The notes: generated by a model from the sequence alone, not told the origin. A DNA stretch of 64,000 nucleotides from Stenotrophomonas maltophilia (GCF_002799155.1 NZ_NERD01000002.1:4140501-4204500), one strand, 5' to 3'; counted from the stretch's first letter, positions 39,402-55,825 are shown. Program-made: numbers and translations.

Positions 39402-40811
39402 TCAACGCCCTCCCATCGCCGGTGCTTCCTGCGGCTGTGCGGGCGCCGCCGCGGGTACCCCGTGCTCGCGTGATTGCTGCTGCAGCTGGCGCAGGCTGGT
39501 TTCCACCGCAGTCTCGCGCACCTCGGCCGCATCGACCCCTGCACGCAGCGCCGCGGGGTCGCCCGGGCGGCCTTGTACCAGGAACAGCGTCTCGCCCGCG
39601 GCACGGCCCGCGCTGGGGTTGCTGGCCACAATCTGGTCAACCTGGGTGATGCCCGCAGCCTTCGCTTCACGCAGCATCACCAGGCTGTAGGCATCAGCGT
39701 GTTCGGCATAGCGCCCACCCAAGGCCTGCAGGCGCGTGCTGATCTGCTGCTGCAGGGCATGATCGCGATGTTGGGGTTGGCGAGGATCGTCATTGGCCGC
39801 AAGCGGCGTGTCCTGTCCCAACCCGCGCGCCTGTCCCGGTACAACCGAGGTCAGCACGTACTGCCAACGGTTCTGCCCGGGCGTGCCGCGCACCGTCGAC
39901 ACGAAGTCATCGTACTCGCCGCCACCGATGGTCTGGCAGCCCGCCGAATCGGTGTTGGATCGGCTGCCGCGATGGATCTTGAAGGTGTCGTTGAGGTCCT
40001 GCACGCCCTGAGTATCACGCGCATCGAACCAGCCGTCGCCATTGCTGTCGCGCTCCACCCGGCCGGCGCCCGCCGTGATCGCGTCCTGCGAAGGACGCAG
40101 CGCGAACTCATCGGGATGGCCGTTGCGCGGATGGGTGGTCGCGCGCATCTCGGTGGTGCCTTCGCCCAGTCGCCCCAGGTCCTTGACCCGGTCGCCGTTG
40201 ACGTCCTCACCCTCGGTCTTGGTGCGTGGCGCCACGTTGCCGAAGCCCGGGCTGCGCGGCGTGGTCTTGGCATGACCATCGTACTGGGCGGTCGGCTCGG
40301 TCGTGGCCTGGTTGAACTCGCGCACATGGCCGTGACCCTGCGCATCCTTCCACAGCACCACGATGCGGTCGTCGTAGACACCGCGCCCGCGCGCGTCGGT
40401 CGTGCGGTTCTCGTCGCGCAATCCCAGCACCACGCGGTCCTGGGTTGCCATTGCATCGTTCGCCGCGGCGTTGCCGCGCTGGGCCACGATGCTGCCATAC
40501 ACGTCGTACTGCTGGGCCTGGCTCAGGCCCGCAGTCTCCGCAGCATCGGGCATCCGCGGCGGCCGCGCCGCCTCGCGCAGGCGATCCAGCATCGGGCCGA
40601 CCGTGGCGGCATCCGCGCCGCCGCCGCTGCGTCGCAACGCCTCGAGTTCGGTGGCAGCACGCGTCGAGATGTAGCGATCCAGCGATTCCTGCACTACCAC
40701 GCTCTGGCCGTCGTGCAGTGCCTCCAGGCGGGCGGCGGCACCGCGCGCGTCGTGCTGCCGCAACAGGGCAACGACTTCATTGGCCGCCGCGTTGATATCC
40801 ATCTCGGGCAT
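39402..40811 (-). CDS. Putative T4SS antibacterial effector (X-Tfe) with XVIPCD-like C-terminus
   Basis: 469 residues; AAGGA six bases before the ATG. Residues about 341-469 resemble the XVIPCD secretion domain: PQHRDHALQQQI, LGGRYAEHADAYSLVMLREAKAAGI, VDQIVASNPSAG, ETLFLVQGRPGDPAALRAG, then a Gln/Pro/Ala-rich tail. The preceding toxin-like region has VYDDRIVVLWKDAQGHGHV, calcium-loop-like DSNGDGWFD, and KIHRGSRSNTDSAGCQTI with His280 and Cys292, a pattern seen in peptidoglycan-acting L,D-transpeptidase-like domains. X-Tfe proteins are delivered into rival bacteria. The secretion apparatus is not in the window. The downstream lipoprotein is the likely immunity partner. Confidence 0.75.
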   Translation of the reverse strand: MPEMDINAAANEVVALLRQHDARGAAARLEALHDGQSVVVQESLDRYISTRAATELEALRRSGGGADAATVGPMLDRLREAARPPRMPDAAETAGLSQAQQYDVYGSIVAQRGNAAANDAMATQDRVVLGLRDENRTTDARGRGVYDDRIVVLWKDAQGHGHVREFNQATTEPTAQYDGHAKTTPRSPGFGNVAPRTKTEGEDVNGDRVKDLGRLGEGTTEMRATTHPRNGHPDEFALRPSQDAITAGAGRVERDSNGDGWFDARDTQGVQDLNDTFKIHRGSRSNTDSAGCQTIGGGEYDDFVSTVRGTPGQNRWQYVLTSVVPGQARGLGQDTPLAANDDPRQPQHRDHALQQQISTRLQALGGRYAEHADAYSLVMLREAKAAGITQVDQIVASNPSAGRAAGETLFLVQGRPGDPAALRAGVDAAEVRETAVETSLRQLQQQSREHGVPAAAPAQPQEAPAMGGR

Positions 40812-40927
40812 GGTCGGTCCTTGAACGTGATCATTGGAAGGTCAGCCTACCCCAGCGCCCCGGCGGGCCTTTTGACACACCGCACACCCTTGTTGCCACG
40901 CCGCATTCAAGCAGATCGCGCCCTGGC

Positions 40928-42034
40928 TCAGCCCCGTGGCCCGCCCATCACCGGCAGGATCACCCCACTGATGTAACTGGCACAGACCGGCGAGGCCAGG
41001 AACACATACGCCGGCGACAGCTCTTCGGGCTGTGCAGGCCGGCCCATGTCGCTGTCCTTGCCGAACTCGGCGACGTCCTCGGCCTGCTTGTCGGCCGGGT
41101 TCAGCGGCGTCCACACTGGCCCCGGTGCCACGCAGTTGACCCGGATGCCGCGTGGCAGCAGCTGGCTGGCCAGCGCCTTGGTGAATGCATGGATGGCGCC
41201 CTTGGTGGCCGAGTAGTCGATCAGCGCCTTGCTGCCGAAGATGCCGGTTTCCGAACCGGTGTTGATGATGCTGGCGCCCTCGCCCAGATGCGGCAGTACC
41301 GCGCGCGCCATCTGGATGTACCCACCGATGTTGGTCTGCAGGGTCTCCTGCAGGTGCGCGTCTTCCAGGTCTTCCAGCCGTTCGCAATGCAGCTGGAACG
41401 CAGCGTTGTTGACCAGGATGTCGATGCCGCCGAAGGCCTTGGCCACCTGCTTCACCGCCTTGTTGCAGAAGCGTGGGTCGCGCACGTCGCCAGCGATCAC
41501 CACGCAGCGGCCGCCTTCGCGCTCCACGTGCTGGCGGGTGATGTCCGCGTCTTCGGCCTCGTCCAGGTGCAGCACTGCCACATCGGCGCCTTCGCGTGCG
41601 AACAGCACCGCCACCGCACGGCCAATGCCGGAATCGCCACCGGTGACGATCGCGCGCATGCCCTGCAGCTTGCCGCTGCCGGCGTAGTCCGGTGCAAGGA
41701 AACGCGGCGCCAGCTCCAGTTCGTGCTCATGCCCGGGCTTGGCCAGCTGCTGCGCCGGCATCGCTTCCGGTTGCCGGCGTGCACCGGCCTGGGTCGCGGT
41801 CTTCCTTGTGGCCTTTTTCGCTGCACGCACGTCCTTGGCTTTTTCCTGGTCCTGCAGGCGCCGCTGCCGGGCCGCAACGCGGGCGGCACGGGGATCGCTG
41901 GCCGCCGCCTTGCGGGTTGCGGTCTTCACCACACGCGGGCGAGCGGAGTCGGCAGCGGTCTTCGCCGCGGTGCTGCCTTTGCGCACCTTGGGCGAGGCCT
42001 TGCGGCGGGCGGGGGTCTTCTTGCTGGTGGCCAT
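40928..42034 (-). CDS. Short-chain dehydrogenase with histone H1-like N-terminal tail
   Basis: 368 residues from the ATG at 42034, with GGGAGGAG upstream. Residues 1-90 are Lys/Arg/Ala-rich (KKTPARRKASPKVRKG, RAAKKATRKTATQAGARR), like AlgP or histone H1 tails. The SDR core starts near residue 118: TGGDSGIG (131-138) binds NAD(P), NNAAFQL follows, and YSATKGA holds the catalytic Tyr-Lys pair. The core resembles the YghA/stress-associated SDR group. The tail could bind DNA, RNA or polyphosphate. Substrate unknown. Confidence 0.85.
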   Translation of the reverse strand: MATSKKTPARRKASPKVRKGSTAAKTAADSARPRVVKTATRKAAASDPRAARVAARQRRLQDQEKAKDVRAAKKATRKTATQAGARRQPEAMPAQQLAKPGHEHELELAPRFLAPDYAGSGKLQGMRAIVTGGDSGIGRAVAVLFAREGADVAVLHLDEAEDADITRQHVEREGGRCVVIAGDVRDPRFCNKAVKQVAKAFGGIDILVNNAAFQLHCERLEDLEDAHLQETLQTNIGGYIQMARAVLPHLGEGASIINTGSETGIFGSKALIDYSATKGAIHAFTKALASQLLPRGIRVNCVAPGPVWTPLNPADKQAEDVAEFGKDSDMGRPAQPEELSPAYVFLASPVCASYISGVILPVMGGPRG

Positions 42035-42062
42035 GCAGGTCTCCTCGGGAGGGAAAGGGGCT

Positions 42063-42084
42063 GCCGGCCAGCGGCCGGCACTAC
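42063..42084 (-). repeat. SMAG repeat
   Basis: GCCGGCCAGCGGCCGGC stem followed by ACTAC, lying 29 bp upstream of the SDR start. No promoter can be recognised with confidence nearby. Confidence 0.65.
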
Positions 42085-42229
42085 CGGGGGCGGCGCATGC
42101 CGCTCCTTCAGTGTCTCCACCCAGGCTGTCGGCGGCGGTGAGCGCACCGTGTCCACGATGTGCACGGTATTCATTCCGCCACCACGCGCGCCGTCGCACG
42201 CTGCACCCAACCCCACAAGGAACGCCTCC

Positions 42230-42538
42230 ATGAAACATGCCATCGCCACCGCCGCCGTCTGTCTCGCCCTCGCCGCCTGCAGCAGCACGCCGATGGCCCA
42301 GGTGCAGCCGATCGACGGCGTGATCTCCGGCCAGTGCCACAGCGACATGGTGCGCGGCGCAGTCGGCCTGGCTGCCTCGGACGCCACCGTGGCCCGCGCA
42401 CGCGTGGACAGCGACAGCCTGCAGGTACGGGTACTGCGCCACGACGGTCCGCGGGTGCCGCCGGCCAGCGAAGGCGGCGACCGCCTGACCATCGAAAAGG
42501 GCCGCACCAACAACATCACCGCGATCTACTGCGGCTGA
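42230..42538 (+). CDS. I78-like inhibitor lipoprotein, copy 2
   Basis: 102 residues; ATG at 42230 with AAGGA upstream. Lipobox CLALAACSS. The mature region (GQCHSDMVRGAVGLAASDATVARARVDSDSLQVRVLRHDGP, then RTNNITAIYCG) has the two-cysteine frame and V-R-V core of I78-like proteins, but the central PGD-type segment is altered, so it is a divergent member. Its 3' end overlaps the topoisomerase gene tail-to-tail by 23 bp. Confidence 0.65.
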   Translation: MKHAIATAAVCLALAACSSTPMAQVQPIDGVISGQCHSDMVRGAVGLAASDATVARARVDSDSLQVRVLRHDGPRVPPASEGGDRLTIEKGRTNNITAIYCG

Positions 42539-43571
42539 GCCTGCGCGCCCTGCGCAGCACGCGCAGGGTGGCCTGTTCCCACTGGCGCGGCCCGCGCAGG
42601 CCGGCCAGCTTCGCCAGTTCGCCGCGCTCCCAGCCGGCGAACACGCACGGGTCGATGTAGGCCTTGCGGCACACCGCCGGGGTATTTCCCAACAGCGACG
42701 CCACCTCGCACACCACCGCGCGCTGCGCCTGGGCCAGGGCGCGCTGGCTGGCCGGTTCCGGCAGCTCAGTAGCCGCGAACGCCTGCACCGCCGCCACGGT
42801 CCCGCCCCAGGTGCGGAAGTCCTTGGCGGTGAAGTCCTCGCCCATCACCTCACGCAGGTAGTCGTTCACCGCGCCGGAGTCGACCGGCTGCAGCGCACCG
42901 TCGTCATCGCGATACTGGAACAGCGCCTGCCCGGGCAGCTGCTGCAGGCGCCGCACCAGCATCCCCAGCCTGCGATCGCCTACGGTCACCTCCTGCAGCT
43001 GCCCGGACTTGCCGCGGAAGCGCATGCGTACCCGGCCACCGCGCAGCAGTTCCAGGTGACGGTTGCGCAGTGTGGTCAGTCCGAACGAACGGTTCTGCTG
43101 GGCGTAGGTTTCATTGCCCACCCGCACCAGCGTGTCCGCCAGCAGCGCGACCACCATGGCCAGCACCTTCTCCTGCGGAAACCCGGGTCGTTTGAGATCC
43201 CGTGACAACCGCCGCCGCAACGTAGGCAGGGCCTCGCCAAACGCAATGATGCGGTCGAACTTGCCGGCGTCGCGCTCCTTCGCCCAATCGGCGTGGTAGC
43301 GGTACTGCTTGCGCCCGCGGGCATCGCGGCCGGTAGCCTGCAGGTGGCCGTTGGCGTGGGCACAGATCCACACCGCGGTGTAGGCCGGTGGGATTGCCAG
43401 CGCGCGGATCCGCTGCAGGGTCGCGGCATCGCGAACCGCGTGGCCATCGGCATCGCGGTAGCTGAAACCCTTGCCGGCGCGGCGGCGGCTGATGCCCGGT
43501 TGAGTGTCGTCGACATAGCGCAGGCCCGCAGCGCGCGCGGCCTGTCGTTCGGGGGTGGAGGGGGTTGGCAT
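42516..43571 (-). CDS. DNA topoisomerase IB (poxvirus/bacterial type)
   Basis: 351 residues from the ATG at 43571. Family segments are all present: GLRYVDDTQPGISRRRAGKGFSY, IPPAYTAVWICAHANGHLQATGRDARGRKQYRYH, RVGNETYAQQNRSFGLTTLRNRH, FRGKSGQ and FTAKDFRTWGGT. The catalytic tyrosine is in RKAYIDP (Tyr305). It relaxes supercoils by a 3'-phosphotyrosyl intermediate and is a scattered gene among bacteria. The open frame extends upstream but sequence similarity begins here. Confidence 0.92.
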   Translation of the reverse strand: MPTPSTPERQAARAAGLRYVDDTQPGISRRRAGKGFSYRDADGHAVRDAATLQRIRALAIPPAYTAVWICAHANGHLQATGRDARGRKQYRYHADWAKERDAGKFDRIIAFGEALPTLRRRLSRDLKRPGFPQEKVLAMVVALLADTLVRVGNETYAQQNRSFGLTTLRNRHLELLRGGRVRMRFRGKSGQLQEVTVGDRRLGMLVRRLQQLPGQALFQYRDDDGALQPVDSGAVNDYLREVMGEDFTAKDFRTWGGTVAAVQAFAATELPEPASQRALAQAQRAVVCEVASLLGNTPAVCRKAYIDPCVFAGWERGELAKLAGLRGPRQWEQATLRVLRRARRLSRSRSR

Positions 43572-43682
43572 GCGCGCAGTGTCGCTGCCGTGCTGCCGCG
43601 ATCCTGTCGATAACACAAGACAAACACGTGAGGATCGGTTCGCCGCTATGCTCGGGTTTTCACAATCCCTTCCGGAGTCATG

Positions 43683-44072
43683 ATGTCGTTCCCGATTCGC
43701 GCCCGTTCGCTCTCCGCCCTGCTGCTGCCGGCCGTGCTGGCCCTGACCGCCTGCCAGGCGCCGGCGCTGGATGAACAGGATTCGGCCACGGCCCGCGCCC
43801 AGCAGGCCGCCGAGGCAGCCAAGGCGCCGGCCGACGAAGCCGGCAAGGCCACCGAGGCACCGCCGGTCGGCACCTGCGATGCCAGCCAGGTGCAGAGCCT
43901 GGTCGGCCAGGCCTACGCCGACGCACTGGGCAAGCAGGCGCAGGAAGATGCCGGTGCCCACCAGCTGCGTGTCCTGAAGCCCAATGACGTCGCCACGATG
44001 GAGTTCCTCGGCGACCGCCTGAACATCGAAGTGGACGACAAGGGCCTGGTCAGCGGCGTGCGCTGCGGCTGA
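43683..44072 (+). CDS. I78-family peptidase inhibitor lipoprotein, copy 3
   Basis: 129 residues. Tandem ATGs occur at 43680 and 43683; the GGAG at 43674-43677 is better spaced for the second. Lipobox VLALTACQA. A helical Ala/Glu linker precedes the inhibitor domain CDASQVQSLVGQAYADALGKQAQEDAGAHQLRVLKPNDVATMEFLGDRLNIEVDDKGLVSGVRCG, a textbook I78 sequence with paired cysteines. Members inhibit serine proteases. A strong terminator follows. The gene diverges from topoisomerase IB. Confidence 0.88.
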   Translation: MSFPIRARSLSALLLPAVLALTACQAPALDEQDSATARAQQAAEAAKAPADEAGKATEAPPVGTCDASQVQSLVGQAYADALGKQAQEDAGAHQLRVLKPNDVATMEFLGDRLNIEVDDKGLVSGVRCG

Positions 44073-44081
44073 GTTCGATCC

Positions 44082-44107
44082 CGCGCCGGCACAGGGGTGC
44101 CGGCGCG
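44082..44107 (+). terminator. Intrinsic terminator-like hairpin after I78 copy 3
   Basis: CGCGCCGGCA and TGCCGGCGCG are perfect 10-bp arms around an AGGGG-type loop, followed by TTCTGTTG. It separates the inhibitor gene from gltB. Confidence 0.75.
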
Positions 44108-44246
44108 TTCTGTTGCACCTGCAACCGTGTATTGCGGCGCTGCAGCAACCTGTGATCTAGTCGAGGCATCCGGTGGCCTCACGATGCGCTCCAGGGATTG
44201 GGCGGGGACGAGTGTCGCCGCCAACCCTATACGCATCGAGGTAGAG

Positions 44247-52617
<8,371 letters not shown>

Positions 52618-52769
52618 ATCGCGGGCAGGAACCACGGCCGCGCAGCGGTACCGCTGCCAGCCACGCTAGCGAGGCAGTCCCCCGCGACAATGAGAAAAAT
52701 TTGAAAAGCATCCGCACCGGCGAATGCCGACATACACTGCCGCTTCTACCTGCCCCAACGGAGCGCTCG

Positions 52770-53636
52770 ATGCGTATCGGCCTGGCCGCCAACCGTCTCC
52801 ATCACCACGATGCGCGCGCCGCGCTGTTCCGTTGGCTGCGTGCCAGCGAGGCAGGCCTGCGCGAGCTGGGGGTGTCATTGCATGCGGTCGGGCGCACCCA
52901 CGATGCGATCGAACGGCAGGGCTTCCTGGCCGGCTACGGTGGCCTGCACCGGTATCCCTATGGCCGCGAGGGCGGCCTGATGAAACTGGTGGCCGAGGTG
53001 GTCGGCATGGGGCCGGAGCGGACACTGGATGGTGCGATCTACCTGATCGACCCTGTCGATCCGTCCTCGGTGTTTCCGGAAGCGACCGCGCTCAAGCGGC
53101 AGTGCGTGATCCACGGCAAGCCGTTCATTTCCACCGTGGCCACCGCTCGCGACTGGATCGAGGTGGAGCGCATCCACGCCGGGCTCGCTGCCGATGCCGG
53201 TGCCGACGACCTGCATGCCTTCCAGGCACAGACGCTGGCGCTGATCGCGCATGATGCGATGAAGCCGGCAATGCTGGCCTTCGCCGATGAACACTTCGAT
53301 GTGCTGGCCCGGTTTGGCCAACGCGTTGCGACGGGCACCACCGGCCAGCGCTTGAACGAGCTGGCCTGGAGCCGTGGTTGGCCCAGCGATACGCCGTGGG
53401 TGACGCGTTACCAGAGTGGCCCGATGGGCGGCGATGCACAGATTGCCGACCGGGTGCTGGAGGGGCGCTGCCAGCGCGCGATCTTCTTCGAGGACCCGCA
53501 TGTGGCACGCCAGCACGAGGCCGATATCCAGCTGCTGGAGCGCGCGGTGACGACGGTGACCGACCAGGCGGTGTGCATCACGGCGCCGCGGGTGGCGGCG
53601 CGCTGGGCGGCGGCGGCGGCGTTGCGGGCGGGGTGA
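52770..53636 (+). CDS. Methylglyoxal synthase with duplicated MGS-like domain
   Basis: 288 residues, about twice the usual 150. Residues about 155-288 are a normal methylglyoxal synthase: LALIAHDAMKPAML, ATGTTGQRL, GPMGGDAQIAD with catalytic Asp222, and FFEDPHVARQHEADI. Residues 1-135 repeat the same plan in worn form: GLAANRLHHHDARAALF, AVGRTHDAI, GREGGL without the Asp, and YLIDPVDPSSVFPEATALKR. The enzyme would convert dihydroxyacetone phosphate to methylglyoxal; the first domain may sense phosphate or regulate. ATG at 52770 fits both halves. Confidence 0.85.
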   Translation: MRIGLAANRLHHHDARAALFRWLRASEAGLRELGVSLHAVGRTHDAIERQGFLAGYGGLHRYPYGREGGLMKLVAEVVGMGPERTLDGAIYLIDPVDPSSVFPEATALKRQCVIHGKPFISTVATARDWIEVERIHAGLAADAGADDLHAFQAQTLALIAHDAMKPAMLAFADEHFDVLARFGQRVATGTTGQRLNELAWSRGWPSDTPWVTRYQSGPMGGDAQIADRVLEGRCQRAIFFEDPHVARQHEADIQLLERAVTTVTDQAVCITAPRVAARWAAAAALRAG

Positions 53637-53695
53637 GGGTTTCGGCCAACGGCTGAGCCCCTCGTGGTGGGTCGTTCAAATCAGAAGCCGTGCTC

Positions 53696-53801
53696 GGCCG
53701 GGCGGGGTGGATTGCGCAGGGGTCGCTGCAAGTACGTCCTTGTAGGCTCGGTCGCCGCATCCATGCGGCTCACGCCCCTGCGCAACCCACCCCGCCCGGC
53801 C
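53696..53801. repeat. Long hairpin repeat, copy 5
   Basis: The arms 53696-53722 and 53775-53801 are 27 bp with a single mismatch that would be a G-U pair in RNA. The centre (CGCTGCAAGTACGTCC, then CCGCATCCATGCGG) nearly matches copy 1, as do the outer flanks. Confidence 0.85.
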
Positions 53802-53923
53802 ACGGACAGTTTCCGGTGTGCCCACCACGGAAGAAAGAAAGAAGAGCAGGAGCGAAAGCGAGTCGCGCGCTGCGCGCGCTCTGCGGCGCGCTCCCATTCC
53901 GCGGAGTTGTTGTTCTTCACTGT

Positions 53924-53945
53924 GTAGCGTCGAGCTTGCTCGACT
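53924..53945 (+). repeat. SMAG repeat
   Basis: GTAG foot followed by TCGAGC-TT-GCTCGA. Confidence 0.65.
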
Positions 53946-54022
53946 GCTCAGCACACGCTCTGGAGTGAAGCCCCTTCTGTTGAAGGGGTGCGCCGAAGGC
54001 GGGGGTAGAGGAAGAATGCGTG

Positions 54023-54058
54023 GGCAACTGCTGTAGCGCTGGCGCTACAGCAGTTGCC
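54023..54058. repeat. 36-bp palindrome overlapping the end of the YgjP-like gene
   Basis: GGCAACTGCTGTAGCGC and its complement form 17-bp arms around TG. GTAG and CTAC lie within the stem. The right part encodes the last residues (RQLL) and stop of the minus-strand gene. Confidence 0.75.
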
Positions 54059-54824
54059 GGAGCATAGCTTTCAAGCGTCGGCCTTCGAGCTGGAAGTAAT
54101 CGCGCTGTTCGCGCCAGGCGGGGAAGCGTTGTTCCACTTCCTGCCAGAACGCGGGCGAATGATTCGGCTGGATCAGGTGGCAGAGTTCGTGCACCAGCAC
54201 GTACTCGAATGCTTCAGGGCGCCCCAGCACCAGTGCCAGGTCCAGTGCCATGCTGCCGTCGGGGGCCAACGAGCCCCACTGCGAGGACATCACCTTCAGC
54301 CGCAGGCGGCTGGGTGCACGTGGCAGGGTGGGCAGGTATTTCGGCAGCCAGCGGCCGACATCGGCACGGGTCTGTGCTTCGTAGAACTCGCGCAGCAGGC
54401 GGCGCAGGGTGGCATCGCCGGCACGGGTCGGCCACTGCACGCAGGCGCCCCGCGCGTCGATCTCCAACCGCGCATAGCGGCCTTCCTGCCAGCGCAACGG
54501 CAGCAGTTCGCCGCGCAGTGGCAGTACGCCGTCCTCGCCGGGCTGCAGCGGGGCCGGCAGGCCCTGGCTCTGGTACTGGCGCAGCTGCAGCGCCAACCAG
54601 TCGCGGTGCTGTTCCAGGAAACGCTCGCCCATCACCAGGCTGGCCCGCGGCGGCAGGGTCAAGCGTGCACCGCGTTCGTCCACGCTCAGCTTGATCCGGC
54701 GTGCACGCGGATCACGCACGCGCAGCACCTCGATCTCGGCATCCTCCAGGCGCAGGCGAACGGTGTCGCGCTGCACGGTGGCGGGCGGGGTCGGCGAGAT
54801 CAGGCGGCGCAGCAGACGGCTCAT
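54045..54824 (-). CDS. YgjP/SprT-like zinc metallopeptidase (DUF45)
   Basis: 259 residues from the ATG at 54824; an upstream ATG adds an Arg-rich tail. The family zinc motif is HELCHL followed by NHSPAFWQ, giving H-E-x2-H and a downstream His. SSQWGSLAPDGSMALDLALVL and the C-terminal EGRRLKAMLRQLL complete the DUF45 pattern. E. coli YgjP is linked to uridine nucleotide metabolism but the role is uncertain. The last codons are drawn from a palindrome. Confidence 0.85.
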   Translation of the reverse strand: MSRLLRRLISPTPPATVQRDTVRLRLEDAEIEVLRVRDPRARRIKLSVDERGARLTLPPRASLVMGERFLEQHRDWLALQLRQYQSQGLPAPLQPGEDGVLPLRGELLPLRWQEGRYARLEIDARGACVQWPTRAGDATLRRLLREFYEAQTRADVGRWLPKYLPTLPRAPSRLRLKVMSSQWGSLAPDGSMALDLALVLGRPEAFEYVLVHELCHLIQPNHSPAFWQEVEQRFPAWREQRDYFQLEGRRLKAMLRQLL

Positions 54825-54883
54825 GCGCCCAGCATAGCGCTGGTTCGAGCCGCCGGATGACCGGCGGCGCACGGGGTGCCTGT

Positions 54884-55789
54884 TCAGTCAGCCTTGCTGA
54901 GCTTGAAGGCTTCTTCCAGCAACAGGAACAGGCGGCGGATCTCGGCGCTCTGCAGCGCGAAGCGGGCGTCGAACTCGGCGCGGCGGCCGTCTTCGTCGGC
55001 ATGCTCCAGCTGGTCCAGCGCGCCATCGAGGAACTTCAGCTTGCGCACGATCAGGTCGTCGCCGATCACGAACGACAGGTTGTCCTCGAAGATCAGCGCC
55101 AGCTTGGTCACCTGCTTGCCGGCGTCCAGGTGCTTGTCGATCTCGTCGCAGCGCAGTTCCTGGTGCTGGCACTTGACGACTGCGCCGCCTTCCACCGGAT
55201 CCTTCATCTCGCACTCTTCGCCCAAGCTCAGCCCGGTCGGCAGCGGCTCGCCGGCGATCCAGCCGGTCAGGATCGAGCGCGGCGCGACTTCGGCGTTCAG
55301 CGGCATTGCCGGGAAGCTGCCAAGCAGGCCGCGGATGTCGGACATGAAGTACTCGCCGGTCTTGCGGCTGGAGGTATCCACCGCGACGTAGCCGTGCTGC
55401 AGGTCGATGAAGGCGTCATTGCGCGATGACTTCACGAAGGCGCGCGGCAGCAGTTCATGCAGCAGGTCGTCCTTCATGCGCTTGCGCTCGCGGCCACCCG
55501 GGCGACGGCCTTCCTTCTCCTCGATCTCCTCCAGCTTGCGCTCGAGCAGGTCATTGACCACCGCCGCCGGCAGGATCTTGTCCTCGCCGCCCACGGTCAG
55601 CCACAGGTGTTCGGCGATGCGGTGGGAGAGCAGTTCCTTCTCCTCGCGGCCGAACGGCGAGATGAAGCCGCGCGAATTCATTTCCAGCGCGCCGACCGGC
55701 TTCAGCAGGGCGTGCGGCAGCAGGGTGTCGACTTCGGAAAAATCGGTGGTGGTCGGGAAACGGAAGAACGTCAGGTTGCGAAAGAACAT
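54884..55789 (-). CDS. rdgC: Recombination-associated protein RdgC
   Basis: 301 residues. The start MFFRNLTFFRFPTT and the segments GFISPFGREEKELLSH, EKILPAAVVNDLLERKL-like, KDDLLHELLPRAFVKSSRNDAFID and ALIFEDNLSFVIGDDLIVRKLKFLD are characteristic. RdgC forms a ring dimer around DNA and restrains RecA filament formation. Length equals the family norm. Confidence 0.95.
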   Translation of the reverse strand: MFFRNLTFFRFPTTTDFSEVDTLLPHALLKPVGALEMNSRGFISPFGREEKELLSHRIAEHLWLTVGGEDKILPAAVVNDLLERKLEEIEEKEGRRPGGRERKRMKDDLLHELLPRAFVKSSRNDAFIDLQHGYVAVDTSSRKTGEYFMSDIRGLLGSFPAMPLNAEVAPRSILTGWIAGEPLPTGLSLGEECEMKDPVEGGAVVKCQHQELRCDEIDKHLDAGKQVTKLALIFEDNLSFVIGDDLIVRKLKFLDGALDQLEHADEDGRRAEFDARFALQSAEIRRLFLLLEEAFKLSKAD

Positions 55790-55825
55790 GGAATTCCGGA
55801 TGGCAAAGGGGAAGGGCGACCGACC

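Larger units (their letters stand above)
53637..54044. repeat. 408-bp gene-free repeat region
   Basis: It holds long hairpin copy 5, a purine-rich stretch (GAAGAAAGAAAGAAGAGCAGG near 53827-53847), a SMAG element at 53924-53945 and a CCCCTTC/GAAGGGG stem near 53971-53988. No coding region is supported; the open frame here that reads MDAATEPTRTYLQR is produced by the hairpin element itself. Confidence 0.7.
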
